Source: Bubalus kerabau (lineage: Eukaryota; Chordata; Mammalia; Artiodactyla; Bovidae). Taken from it: a stretch of DNA of 64,000 nt. A program made the translations under genes and the position numbers. Positions 1-11,500 of this stretch are shown here, piece by piece. Positions within the stretch are counted from its first letter, which is position 1; the number at the start of each line of letters is the position of its first letter. The notes below the pieces were generated by a model. The model did no database searches and was not told the origin of the DNA. It worked only from the letters and a program-made list of their open reading frames with translations. The stretch spans positions 25,000,501-25,064,500 of the forward strand of contig NC_073633.1 in NCBI RefSeq assembly GCF_029407905.1, given 5' to 3'.

Positions 1-185
1 GGCTGCATAGTCTTCCACTGTGTAACGTATTCAATCTTTTTCCTATTATTGGGTATTTAAGTTTCTATTTTTTCACTATTTTAAACAACATTTCAGTAAA
101 TATCCTGAATCTTTGGCTAAATCTTTGCATACATCATAACCTTTTTCTTTCTTTATCTGTTTATCAAAGTGATACCTGTTAATAT
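1..185 (+). repeat. old L1 LINE 3'-UTR fragment
   Basis: The opening bases resemble the familiar L1 3'-UTR passage that starts with ggctgcatag and continues with a wording about small numbers of T-rich words and 'caaca..cagtaaatatcc'. It is diverged and truncated by the window edge. Recognition is by eye only, so the subfamily is not assigned. Confidence 0.45.
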
Positions 186-201
186 AAAATATTCAAATAC
201 T

Positions 202-501
202 AAGGAAAACAACGGAGAAGGCAATGGCACCCCACTCCAGTACTCTTGCCTGGAAAATCCCATGGATGGAGGAACCTGAAAAGCTGCAGTCCATGGGGTC
301 GCTGAGGGTCAGACACGACTGAGCGACTTCCCTTTCACTTTTCACTTTCATGCATTGGATAAGGAAATGGCAACCCATTCCAGTGTTCTTGCCTGGAGAA
401 TCCCAGGGACAGGGGAGCCTGGTGGGCTGCCGTCTATGGGGTCGCACAGAGTCGGACACAACTGAAGCGACTTAGCAGCAGCAGCAGCAGCAAGGAAAAC
501 A
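202..501 (+). repeat. Bov-A2 SINE with (AGC)n end and target-site duplication
   Basis: Two Bov-A units are visible: each has the words 'ggcaaccca/ggcacccca..ccagt..ttgcctgga' followed by 'gtcggacacaactga' or a close variant. The element ends in an AGC microsatellite near 473-492. A 10-bp direct repeat aaggaaaaca flanks it at 202-211 and 492-501, the expected signature of LINE-assisted insertion. Bov-A2 is restricted to ruminants and is one of the strongest species clues in the window. Confidence 0.9.
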
Positions 502-1024
502 AAAATTCTCCATAATCTTTTTTGCTGTCACCTCAATTAATACAATTTGGTCTATAATTGAAGTCTCTTAATCAAACAACAGAGGAGAATTAGGGCTAGA
601 ATATGCAAGAAGAGAGACCACAGTCTCTGCCCCTCACTTGCATCCCAGCAACTAGAAATAGGGAATCAGAGCAGGTACAAAGGATGGGCTGAAGGTCACT
701 GAAGACAATCAGCTATAGAGAACTGAAGGGATGAGAGACACCCAGATAGACTCCAAAGGCCTGGGACAACCAGGGTCGGGTGTCCCCGGCCTCAGAAAAG
801 GCCAGAGCTTCAAAATCCAGGAATCAACTCTGCCTTGCCAGTTCCCCACTGCTGGAAGAAGAAAGCAGAGGTCTTCTCAGGCACTCACTCCAGGCTCCTC
901 TTCCTACCCCTCCTTCTCTTAAAGACGCTTGGTTTGTTTTTTATATTTTTTTGAAATTTCTTGATGATGTGCCTGAATATGGACTTTTTTTTCTTCATAC
1001 ATTTGCTGGAAACTAGTGGGCACT
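502..1024. other. intergenic, nothing recognised
   Basis: Unique-looking non-coding DNA between a Bov-A2 and a CHR SINE. Short open frames here have no recognisable protein similarity or splice context. Confidence 0.5.
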
Positions 1025-1336
1025 TTTGTTTATTTTTGGCTGAGCTAGGTCTTTGTAGCTGTGTGGGCTTTTTCTCTAGTGGCGGCGAGCAGGGAAGACT
1101 CGAGTTGCAATGCGAGGGCTCCTCGTTGCAGCGGCTTTTCTTATGGTGGAGCATGGGCTCAAATGTGCACAAGCTCCAGCAGCTGCAGCTCACGGGCTCT
1201 AGAGCACAGCCTCAGTAGCTGTGGCACACGGGCTTGGTAGCCCCACAGCATGTGGGATCTTCCTGGACAAGGAATCGAATCTGTGTCTTCTATATGGACA
1301 GGCAGATTCTTTACCACTGAGCCATCAGGGAAGCCC
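1025..1336 (-). repeat. CHR-type tRNA-derived SINE, antisense
   Basis: Read on the minus strand it begins with gggcttccctgatggctcag, the tRNA-like head of cetartiodactyl SINEs, and runs through repeated 'cacgggct' words to an A-rich tail. CHR elements are limited to whales and ruminants plus hippos. Confidence 0.8.
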
Positions 1337-2529
1337 AAGTTGGTTTATTTTGAGTCAAAAACTATTATAGGTTCTGACACCATCCCCAATCTTACACTTT
1401 ACAGTAACTTCTTCCGATTCTCAGGCTCGTAGGTGAATCTAAAGAAATCTAGCTGTAAAAGGTTTTTAAATGCACCTCTAACTCCTTTCTGACTACTCTC
1501 CTCAAACGGAGGCCAGGTGTTGAGACCACGAGCTCAAAAAGAATCATGAAAGGAATGACTGTCCTCTCTGATGGCTCTTAGCTCCTGAACTAGACTTTTT
1601 TGAGGAACTGCCAGACTTGCATTTATATTCTGTGAGATACCACCATATCACCATAAGACTTCAGATGAATTCTGTCAATTCTGCAGGTACATGAAGAGAC
1701 CCCAAACCATAAAGAAACCCAACCTCCTAGCTCCTTTCGGTTGAGTATGGAGCACCACGTGGGATGATTAGCATCTCAGTGAAGCCTCAAAAAGTTAGGG
1801 TTGTTCATTTATTAATCCAATTCAACAAATATTTATTGGGTACCTACCTTGTACCAGCTTTTAAGCAGACTACAGTTTAAGAATTCCCTAAATAGGTCAA
1901 AAATAGCATGCACTGACTCCATCAGAATTCCAGATGTGTATCCTGGAGCTCCAGTTTCTGGAGAAACCACAGTTAACTGCTGGCTGCTTTTGCTCTGGCT
2001 AGAGGAGTCCATGGACCACTGGATAGGATGGAAAGTACCACAAAGTGAGCACCTTCCAGTGAGTCTTGCCCCACGATCCACAGGGTTGAGTCTCCCCATG
2101 AAGGACTGAGTGCCTAAGGCTGGTCGTATCTAATTCCATAATCTTCAGCTATGGTCAGGCCTTGGGCAGGTAAAGTATGAACACCTTCTGTCAACCCTGA
2201 ATCCTTAAGTCTCCCCAAGCTCCTGAGTTCTCCAAGACCCTTGTCCAGAGCATGTTTGTCAGGAAGATTTATTAATATTAACCAGAGAATTTGCAATGGA
2301 GGAGTGGCTGTGGGGAGAGAGGGCAAAGAGGCTCTGCGGTGTCTCCACTGCCGTGTACACCATAGTATCAGCAACTCTGGTGGGCTAATTCACCTAGCTG
2401 ACCACAGCACCCTGGGAGAGGTCTGTATTCGATAGGAATAGAGCCCAGTGGACACGCCACACTTTCCCTAGTCACCTTCCCCACCAGCTGACCTCTTTGC
2501 GAAAATGGCAAAGCTTCACGGTTCAGAGC
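1337..2529. other. intergenic, no gene; L2/MIR-like trace
   Basis: No coding exon is recognisable. About 1803-1860 reads 'ttcatttatt..caacaaatatttattgggtacctac', wording typical of old L2/MIR remnants. The rest looks unique. Confidence 0.45.
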
Positions 2530-2670
2530 CAGCTTGACCAGGTGCTTAAACGCTGAGTGCTTTCTCACCTATAAAGAAGTAACAAAAGCAGTACCTATCC
2601 CCTTGGGGTCGATGTGAGGATTAAATGAGCTAATGGCATGTGGTGAGCTTTAGAAAAGTGTTAGCTATGA
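2530..2670 (+). repeat. MIR SINE fragment
   Basis: The passage 'cacctataaa..gtacctatcc..gtgaggattaaatgag' is the 3' half of a mammalian MIR. It is diverged, as expected for this age of element. Confidence 0.6.
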
Positions 2671-2939
2671 TCTTAGGGCAGCTGTGGGAGAACAGAGTCC
2701 TAGGACCATGACATCCTACTCAGCGCCACCCCCTACCCAACCCTCCACTCCCCCCAACCCCGCCGCGGAATCCCAGGCTTGGCGCTGGAGCTGGGAATCC
2801 TGTGGAAGAAGGGAGAGAGACCAGCGGTAGGAGGTGGTTGTGGGTTCCTGGAGGGTGAGGATACCCAGCGACAACTGGACCTGACCTGACACCTTAGGAA
2901 CAGCACTAGTTTCTGTTCTGCACCCTGCTCTGTGCCCTT

Positions 2940-3130
2940 CCCCGCCCCCGGGGCGGGACTATAGAGGCATCAATTAAAGAAGGAAGTGGTTCGGGCAGAG
3001 AGAGCAACCCGGCGAAGCGGGAAGCGGAACCGTGAAGGAGCCTGGAGATTGACCCCTCTCCCAGCCCCCAACTCCTCTTTCATCCGTGGGGGCTCGCAAC
3101 TTCCAGAAGCTTCTCTCATCTTCCAGCCTG
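2940..3130 (+). promoter_or_regulatory. RIPK3: probable RIPK3 promoter and 5' UTR
   Basis: A GC box (ggggcggg, near 2949-2957) sits next to a TATA-like ctatag and an ETS-type core ggaagtgg near 2981-2988, about 150-190 bases before the RIPK3 start codon. No transcript data are available, so the start site is inferred. The stretch is more GC-rich than the DNA before it. Confidence 0.4.
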
Positions 3131-6100
3131 ATGTCTGGCTCTACGTTATGGTGGGTGGAGAGTGAGATATGGATGCGCCTCGTGCCAAGACCAGGGTCTC
3201 ACGGGAGGGGCTGGGGCTCGAACTGACCGCGCTGAGCCGAGTCACGGAGGTGGCGGTGGCGGGGGTGTGGGGGGGGGGGGGGCGCGGTTAGAGGGGTGGG
3301 GATGGGAAGGGAGCAGGGAGACCTTGGGCCCACGGCCGGCTGGTTACGTGGCCCCCCTCTCTCAGGCCCAGCGGTGCCTCAGCCCCGCTGGTGCCCATCG
3401 AGGAACTGGAGAACCCGGAGTTAATAGGCAAGGGCGGATTTGGCTCTGTCTTCCGGGCACATCACAGGAGTTGGGGCGTAGAAGTGGCGGTCAAGATCGT
3501 GAACTCGTGAGTGACCCGAGGTGGGGGTCTGGTCCGGGAGGCTGGGCCGGGGAGGAGGGGCCGCTGTGCCGCGGAGCGGGGCCTGAGGGCGGCGGGAAGG
3601 ATCTCTCAGGCGCAGAGCTGACGGCACCCCTCTCCTGAGCGCAGGAGGGCCATATCCAGGGAGGTGAAGGCCATGTCCAGTCTGCGTAACATGAATGTGC
3701 TGCCCCTGCTGGGGGTCACGGAGAAGCTGGCGTGGGAGTATGTGTCTGGGCCGGCTCTGGTGACTCCATTCATGGAGAACGGCTCCCTGGCGGTGCTGCT
3801 ACAGCCCCGTTGCCCTCGGCCCTGGCCGCTCCTCTGCCAGCTGCTGCAGGAGCTGGTGCTCGGGATGTGCTACCTGCACAGCCAGAACCCAGTGCTTCTC
3901 CACCGGGACCTCAAGCCCTCCAACGTCCTACTGGACTCAGAGCTGCACGCCAAGGTCAGCCCATCCCTCACCCAGCCCATCTTCTGGACCAAGTCCAGCC
4001 CCAGAGCTGCTCAACCCCATCCGCGGGACATAGGACCCGCATCTGCTGCAGCCCTGTCTCCTGAATACCCTCAGCATCTCCCCCTGGACACAGGGCTGCC
4101 CAAGTGTCAAGGCCCAGCCTGGAGCTCTGGCCCCTGCCACACCAGGTGATAGAGGCCTTGACCAACGTGGTCAGTTCCACAGGTCCACCCCACCAGGCCC
4201 TCCAAAGATCCATGGCTGATCTAGCCCAGGAGACTCAGACCTCAATCCAGTGCCGTGGAGAGTGGACCCAGACCTCCAACCAGAGGCCCCACTGGTCCTA
4301 CCTTTCCGCTAACCCTCCATACTGTCTTTACAAGGCTGGGCCTGCACTTTTGGGGGGAGGGGGGTAAGAAAATGGTTCTAGGAGTTTCTTGGACCTGCCC
4401 ATTCCTTATCTCCCCCTATTTATCTCCCTTTTCTTCCATCCCCTATCTCCTCGTTCTTATCTCCCTTTTGCAGGTGGCAGATTTTGGCCTGTCCACATTT
4501 CAGGGAGGCTCACAGTCAGGGGCAGGATCTGGGGAGTCAGGGTGCACCCCAGCCTACTTGGCCCCAGAACTGTTGGCTAATATAAACCAGAAGGCCTCCA
4601 GGGCCAGTGATGTCTACAGGTAAGGCACCCACTCCAAACATATATCCAAACATATATCCCCCATTTCTACACCTGTCTGGATCCTTCGAAGGGATGCTGT
4701 ATGGAAAGGGATCTTGCCAGCAGTTGGGTCAGGCCTCAGCTTTGTGTCTACTGCAGCTTTGGGATCCTAACGTGGGCAGTGCTAGCCGGAAGAGAAGCTG
4801 AGAGTAAGACAGACTCTGGGATCCTTCACCTCAGGTGCCCCCCTCCCCTAAGCCCCCAATCTCCCAATCTCCAAGCCTTCCTCCTCCTCCAGTTTACCTG
4901 CTCAGACTGCCCGACTCCCTCCTCACATCTCCTGCACTCCCCACCCCTTTCCATGATGGGGTAGCCTTCATACTCTGAATGCCTTCTCTTCACACCCCCA
5001 CCCCCACCCTATTAGTGCCCCAGACATCATTGGTGCGGGAAGCAGTGTGTGAGAGGCAGATCCGGCCCCCACTGACTGAGCTGCCCCCGTCTGGGCCTGA
5101 GACTCCCGGCTTGGAAGAACTGACAGATTTGATGCAGAAGTGCTGGAGCCATGAGCCCCAGAAGAGGCCTTCCTTCCAAGGTGTGCTGGCCATCCAGCTG
5201 GCAGTCGAGATAGGCCTGAATTTGTCAGCAGGGGCTTTCCCCCGGAAAAGAAATTTTGTTCACCTGCCACCCACTCTTCCTTCTCTCTAGAATGCCGAAT
5301 AAACACCAAGAAAGCCCTTGATCTGGTAAATAAAGGAGATGTGTCTGGTAGAAAGATGAATGCTGCAGTCTCCATGGTGAGTGCTCAACACCCCCACCCA
5401 GGAGCTGGGCAGGATGGCACAACGTGGCTCCCTTGGCCACTCAATGACCCCCCACTGACCACCATTCTCTAAGCTTTGACTATGGTCCCCCCTCTCTTCA
5501 CCCCACCCCTGAGTTCCCAGGCAACAGATATGGACCCAACTCCCTTGGGTTTACTCCAGGTCTCCCACCTCCATGCCCAGCCGGCTCCCCATCCTTACAG
5601 GTGAAGGAGTTCCTTTCTGAGCACAGGGGCAGCAACAGCCCAGGCCTGGAAAGGACAGAAATAGACAGTCCTAGGGAAACCACAGGAAGCCATGACTCCT
5701 TGGTCTCTGAAATGATGAACCTGAATCTCGAGGGGTGCCCCAGCTCTGTTCCTGAAAAATGTACAAACCTTCTTGAGAGCATCGGGGTCCAGAGAGAGCA
5801 GGTTCCACCTGCCTGGACAGCAGAGACATCTTCAGATTCAACAGCCCGACCTCCTCAGACTCCAGAGACTTTAGCTTTCAGAACCCAGAATCCCTGCCCC
5901 ACCTCTGCTTGGACCCCAGGTCCTGGACCCCAAGGGAGTCAGGTGAGACATTGGCAGGACTACAGGATGCGCTGGGACTCCTGTGAATCCTGTCTGCTTG
6001 CCAGGGGACACTTGGGGCTGAGGGTGTCTGCCATAAGGGAACAGGCCCCAAGACAGGGAGCCTGAGAGCCTGTGTTTTTTGTAGGGGGCTGAGAGATGTG

Positions 6101-6980
6101 ACACCAACTGGCCTCCCAGAGGGCTGGCACCAAATCTGGTACCAGGTACCCACTCTCCACTCCTTCCTTTCCCTGCTTAATTCTTCTACTAGCTTCTTCC
6201 TCAAGACCAAATACAGATCCCAGGTACTTGGGGAGGGGGAATGAGAAAGGGCTAGAGCCCACCTACCCCAGCCTTCTCATTTTGTAAATGAAGAAACTGA
6301 CAGCCACGGAGGTCACACAGCAAAGCCAACCTGGCTCCTGAGCATTTGGACTTGCCCCAACACCAGCTCTGTGAACCTCTAAATTCCATTCCACTGTCGC
6401 TGTGTCGGTCCAGAGGGTCACCCATCAGAAAAGACCCAAATATCATCAGTCCAATGGACTTGAGTTTGAGCAGACTCCCAGAGATAGTGAAAGACAGGGA
6501 AGCCTGGCGTAATGCAGTCCATGGGGTCACAAAGAGTCGGCCACGACTGAGTGATTGAACAACATCAGAGTCTCAGATGTTAGTTGCCACTCCTCTTTAG
6601 CTTCTGCAAACCCAATTCTGAAGGTGCAGCGTGAAGGGAAAGGCTGAAGGCAGTCCGAGACCCCACACTTGCATTTCCCCAGGGTGAACACGAGGTGTCG
6701 CTGCCCCTCCATCCTGCTGCTCCTCCTGACTATAAATCTTCAGCCACTTAATCCTCCCAACATCCTCACTCTTTCTCTTAAAGGGCCATGGTTTCCTACC
6801 ATCTTTAACTGCCAAGGAGTACAGATTGGAAACAACAACCGCCTGATTATACAAGGAGGAACTGCCTTATCCACGAAGGGCGTGGCGCCTGGGGGTGTGG
6901 ATAGGGGCCCTCAGTGCACCCCTCAAGGAAGAAGTTCAAAAGAAGGACCGCAAGAACCTGAAGCCTGGAGTGGGCCATAG
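3131..6980 (+). CDS. RIPK3: receptor-interacting serine/threonine kinase 3
   Basis: Necroptosis kinase; in mammals it binds RIPK1 or ZBP1 through its RHIM and phosphorylates MLKL in the cytosol. Ten coding exons join in frame to 504 aa (human about 518): 3131-3150, 3366-3506, 3645-3954, 4474-4619, 4757-4803, 5016-5180, 5291-5376, 5601-5942, 6085-6145, 6784-6980. All introns are GT-AG. The kinase domain spans about residues 20-285: glycine loop GKGGFGSV (28-35), K50 in VAVK, HRD at 140-142, DFG at 160-162, APE after the activation loop. Ser226 in TSLVREAV aligns with the human Ser227 autophosphorylation site used for MLKL binding. A variable linker follows, then a RHIM with core VQIG at 452-455. 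Start chosen because exon 1 encodes the short family N-terminus ending in W, continuing into PSGASAPL. A BovB fragment lies in intron 9. Confidence 0.97.
3262..3326 (+). repeat. G-run in RIPK3 intron 1
   Basis: An uninterrupted run of about 14 G (3269-3282) is flanked by other GGG/GGGG tracts, 110-200 bases downstream of the RIPK3 start codon. It has the make-up of a G-quadruplex-forming element on the coding strand. Confidence 0.6.
6455..6570 (+). repeat. BovB (RTE) LINE 3'-end fragment in RIPK3 intron 9
   Basis: The words 'caatggacttgagtttgagc', 'gacagggaagcctggcg' and 'ggggtcacaaagagtcgg' are the terminal segment of the ruminant BovB LINE, shared with Bov-A SINEs. Only about 115 bases remain. 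Confidence 0.75.
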
Positions 6981-7108
6981 GACTGGTATCATAATAGCAA
7001 GAATTGAAGCAGCTTCTCAACTGCCTCCTGGACTTGAGGCTGCTAGCCTAGACTTTCTCTGAGGGCCATCAAGCCTTCACCTGAATTGTCTTTGTGGCCC
7101 CAAGAGAC

Positions 7109-7114
7109 AATAAA
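7109..7114 (+). terminator. RIPK3: RIPK3 polyadenylation signal
   Basis: Canonical AATAAA 129 bases after the RIPK3 stop codon. It is the first canonical signal downstream of the stop. Confidence 0.8.
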
Positions 7115-7134
7115 TGTGGAATTTTAACCAAAGC

Positions 7135-8120
7135 ACCATGAAGGAGGCTAAAGCTTCAGCCAGGGGCAGGAAGAGACATGGATGAGAGATGGGGGAGCTG
7201 ACATCGAGGGAATGGGAGGCACTGTGGTTTCTCTGTGTGGCCAGAGTGGGATGCTGAGGGTTGTGGGTGGGCAATGTTGTGGCACACAAGGTCAGGGCCC
7301 TGCTGGCGGTGGGGGCAGGAAGGAATCCTGGCTCCTGGGGCAGCTCTAATCTCAGGGCAGAGCACTTCCTGTAGAGCAGGCAAGACCCCACCCTAAACCA
7401 AACCCTGAGGATACAGGCTAAGGTCCTGCCACCACCTTTTCTTCTGAGCTGTAGACACTTGGCAGTGGAGTCCTGGGGAGGGCGCTCTCCCTGGCAATTC
7501 TCAGACCCCAGCACATCTTTGCCCTGCATGATGCCCCTAGGCTTTCTCGTAGGTCAGCCTCCATACTACCACCTTCCTCCCCCACATATATTCACACACA
7601 CATTGCTTCCATGGACACACTGGAAACCTTTGATTCTCAGCTGGTATTTGGGAGTGGGCAGCAATGGCTTCATGAAGCTACACGCAGATGTGCCCCTCCC
7701 ATGGAGCTGGACACCACTGGAGTATAGACCGCTCAGACGTGGCCACAGCACTGCCATCCAGGCTGGAGGGGCAGGGAAGGATTGCCTCTCATCTGGACCT
7801 AGACCCTGGTCCCCCTGTGCCACCATGCTTTTCTTCCCCACATCCTTGCCAGCCTTTGCTCCAGCCCACCCTCAGTCTCCCCACACCCAAGGTTTGGGGC
7901 CCATTTTGACATTTAACACTTGGTGCAGCCCACACCACCCCTTGCATCTCTCCCGTGGTCTGCTTTCCCCTTCCTTGAGGGGAACAGATGTGAGGAGGCT
8001 GTGGTGTCAGGAGAGACAATCAGAGTGGGGGAGGAAGCGGGAGTGCCGAGCATGGCTAGGGCACAGGAAGGGCCGGGCCATCCCATCGGGGAAGTAGGAG
8101 GGGGTTGAGGTGCCTGGAGG
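7135..8120. other. RIPK3-ADCY4 intergenic gap
   Basis: About 1 kb separates two same-strand genes. I see no exon or clear repeat here. The part nearest ADCY4 probably contains its promoter. Confidence 0.5.
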
Positions 8121-8129
8121 GAAGCGCCT

Positions 8130-8223
8130 GCTGCCCTGGGCTCAGAGCTACTAACCTAGCAGCAGGCTGACTCCATAACGGTGCCCCAGAGTTACTCGGT
8201 TCAGCTGCAGCAGCATCGCGGCC
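8130..8223 (+). other. ADCY4: possible non-coding first exon of ADCY4
   Basis: A good donor (gccGTGAGT at 8221-8227) follows a GC-rich stretch, and a good acceptor (cccccag, ending 8540) lies just before the start codon. The pair suggests a 5' UTR intron. The 5' limit is a guess and no transcript evidence is available. Confidence 0.35.
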
Positions 8224-8568
8224 GTGAGTTGGGGGGAAAAGGAGGGGGGGCTGGGGCTCCTTTGCTTTAACCCTAAATCCTGTGCCCCCGGCTTTTGCCT
8301 GAGCCCCTCTGCAGTCTGGGTTTGAGGGTCGACATCAAACGAGTGGGGAGTCCCCTCACTGCCAGCTGGAAGAAGGCTGGGAGGCCCAGAGAGTACCTGG
8401 AAGGAGATGGGATTGCCGTGAGCTTGGGAGGTCTGGGAGCAAGTGGCGTGGTCCTGGTGAGAAGGGCACAGTTGGGGCTGGTCTGGGCCTCAGACAGGAA
8501 CTCACCCTGGCCCTCCTCAGCCCCAGGGATCCACCCCCAGGCAGTGTGGCGCAGGGCCTGGCGAGACC

Positions 8569-11500
8569 ATGGCCCGCCTCTTCAGTCCCCGGCAGCCCCC
8601 CAGCGAAGACCTCTTCTACGAGACCTACTACAGCCTGAGCCAACAGTACCCACTGCTGCTGCTGCTGCTGCTGATCGTGCTCTTGGGGCTCCTGGCGCTG
8701 CTCCCTGTGGCCTGGGCAAGTGGCAGGGTGAGCAGGGGAGCAGAGGAGGGCTCTGGTGCAGGCGTCCTTGAGGACTGCAGGACAGGCACTGCCTCCAGGG
8801 CATTTTCAGGGTTGGGGTTAGTGGGTCTTCTTTTCGATGCGTTTTCTTTGCTGGGACCCAGGAAACAAGTGCTGGACCTTGTTAAGAGCTGTAGTGACCC
8901 TGCACAAGTCACTGCCTCTCAGGGCACAGTTCTGGTCTATGCAAGGAGGCAGCTGGCCCCTCGATGCTTCTAATTTTTCTGTGGGTCTGACCAATCTTAC
9001 CAGCGCCTGTGATCTGCTGGTCCTAGGATTAATCCAACGCCGGGTTTTCTGATTTTCCAGGGGGGAAATTACACTGGGCCCCTTGGGAACCTGTTTCCTG
9101 GTTTTCTTTCCCTCTTCGGGGGCTGTGCCACAGTGTTCCCATAGACTCCCAGAAAGCACTTTCCATCCTGCTCTCATTTAGTCCCCAGATAACCTATTTC
9201 CAGTTTCTTTTGTGGGGGAAAAGGGCTCTTCAGTTCCATTTCTGGAAATATCCTGCTACATGTTTTCTTTCCACATTTCGGAGGCAAGGTGGGAAAACCA
9301 CTGGATGAGACCAATGGTCCTCCTCCAAGTCCAGGAAGAGGTGGGGACAAACGGTGGAGCCTGGGAACAGGGTGGTGCTTCTGCGCCTTGAGGAATGGGA
9401 AGATCCGGCTCCTAAGCAGGCAAGGGAGTTTCTCGGTGTCCCCCTGCCAAAGCACTGGGAGGTGGGGACAGGGCCTGAAACTCCAAGCCTCGGGCCCCTG
9501 GCAGGGAATTTCCCAAGCCAGTTGGCCTGATTGGATACACTCATGCTGTCCCTCTGTGAGCTAGAATTTTTCACTTCCTTTGGGATTCCAGGGGTGGGGT
9601 GGGGGTGGGAGGGGTGCTACGGTTCCTATCTGACAGGTGAAAAACCTGAGGCTCAGAAATAACATAGATTCACAAGCAGCCAATATGAGGTTGGAGCAAG
9701 GTCTTCTGGGTACATGGTCCAGGTTCCGTCGCCCTGCAGTATGCAAGTGAGATAGTGAGTTGAATCACAGGAGACTGCTGGCTCTGTTGATTAAAAACAG
9801 ATTATTTGCATTTTCGTGTACTTCAATCTAATGTGAAAGACCAGTGAAGGCGTTTTGCTCACTGCTGTCTGCTCCTCCTCTTCTTGGATAAGCTCCCCAA
9901 ACCCCACATTCCAATCTTGCCTCATGTTCCCCCTCCCCACCAGGAGCTGGCCGCAGACCCAGCCTTCCTGACCACTGTGCTGTGCGCTCTGGGCGGCTTC
10001 TCACTGCTGCTGGTCCTGGCTTCCCGGGAGCAGCGGCTGCAGCGCTGGACGCGCCCCCTGTCGGGCCTCGTGTGGGCAGCACTGCTCGCACTAGGCCACA
10101 GCTTCCTGTTCACTGGGGGCGTGGTGAGCGCCTGGGACCAGGTGAGGCAGGTGGAGCAGGGGAATGGGGATTCCTAGGCCTCAAACATGCACCCAGGCCT
10201 GGAGGAACAGCATAAGCTTGCAACTTCCAGGGCCTCTCTCCCCTAGGTGTCCTTTTTCCTTTTTGTCATCTTCACTGTGTATGCCATGTTGCCCTTGGAC
10301 ATGCGGGACGCCATCACCGCGGGTGTCACCTCCTCACTCTCACACTTGCTGATCCTTGGGCTGTATCTTGGGCCTCAGCCTGACTCTCGGCCGGCGCTGC
10401 TGCCACAGGTGAGCACACAGGAAGCACAGGCTGCGTCCCGGGCTGGCTCTGCTGGGCGCTGCTTGCTTCCTCGGCGTTCATCAGCTGTTTTGTTGAGCTG
10501 ACTCCATGGCAGGGCTCAGGGTTGAAACAGACCTGGTGAAGCTGGTCCACAGTGCCAGCGCGATGCCTGCAAACGCCAGAAGAGGGCTCTGGCCCCCAGG
10601 GAAGGGAGTTCGCCAGGGCACCAGGGTGATGGGGACAGATGTGGATAACAGAATCTTCACAGAGAATGTAAAAATTAGAGCTTGAGTAGTTTCCTGCTGC
10701 CGCGTGGGCGGGGATGGTGGAGAGGTATTCCGGCAGAAGGGTTCTAGACCTAAGAGGCTATGTTGGTGCAGCAATCAAGGGTCTGGATGGGGTGGCGGGA
10801 TGAGGGAGAAGAGCCCCCTACAGACTCCACTATGCGGCACCCGTTGCCTCGAAATACTCTTAACTGTAGAGTCCTCCCTGCCATCTCGGTTAGCCCCGCG
10901 CCCCCACCCCGGGGTGCCGCGTTGCCTGAGACTGACGCTCCCCGCAGCTGGCTGCAAACGCGGTGCTGTTCCTGTGCGGGAACGCGGCCGGAGCCTATCA
11001 CAAGGCGCTGATGGAGCGCGCGCTGCGCGCCACGTTCCGGGAGGCGCTTAGTTCCCTGCACTCGCGGCGGAGACTGGACACCGAGAAGAAGCATCAGGTC
11101 CTCCGGGCCAGGAGGCCGAGCGGGGCTGGGGCTCGGAGAGGGGAGTTGTTTGGGTCACACAACCGAGCTCCGGAGACTGAATGACTTTAGGCGGGTCACT
11201 TGACCTGTTTCTTCCTTTATAAAATACAGCTATTGTCTACCTTGGAAGGCTGCTGTGAGGTTCAAAAAACTTGAATCTTGTGAAAGCACTTTAGAGCCTT
11301 ATGATATTAAACGAAGGGCTCTAATTCCTGTGTCGGTGCTGGAAGTTTAATCCCTAACATTGATCAGTGCAGGGCAGAGCTGGAGCCGGGCTGTGGGCTG
11401 TGGGAAGGACCTGGGCCATCGCTCTGGTGAACACCTCTGGGGCTGGGGGAGTCTGTGGGCTCCTAGGGGTTTGAGGGGGGTGGGGCTCCCGGCTTTAGGG

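Noticed and set aside
3162..3638. 158-codon frame across RIPK3 intron 1 and exon 2
   Set aside because: It reads exon 2 in the wrong frame and runs through the G-run. The kinase frame is certain.
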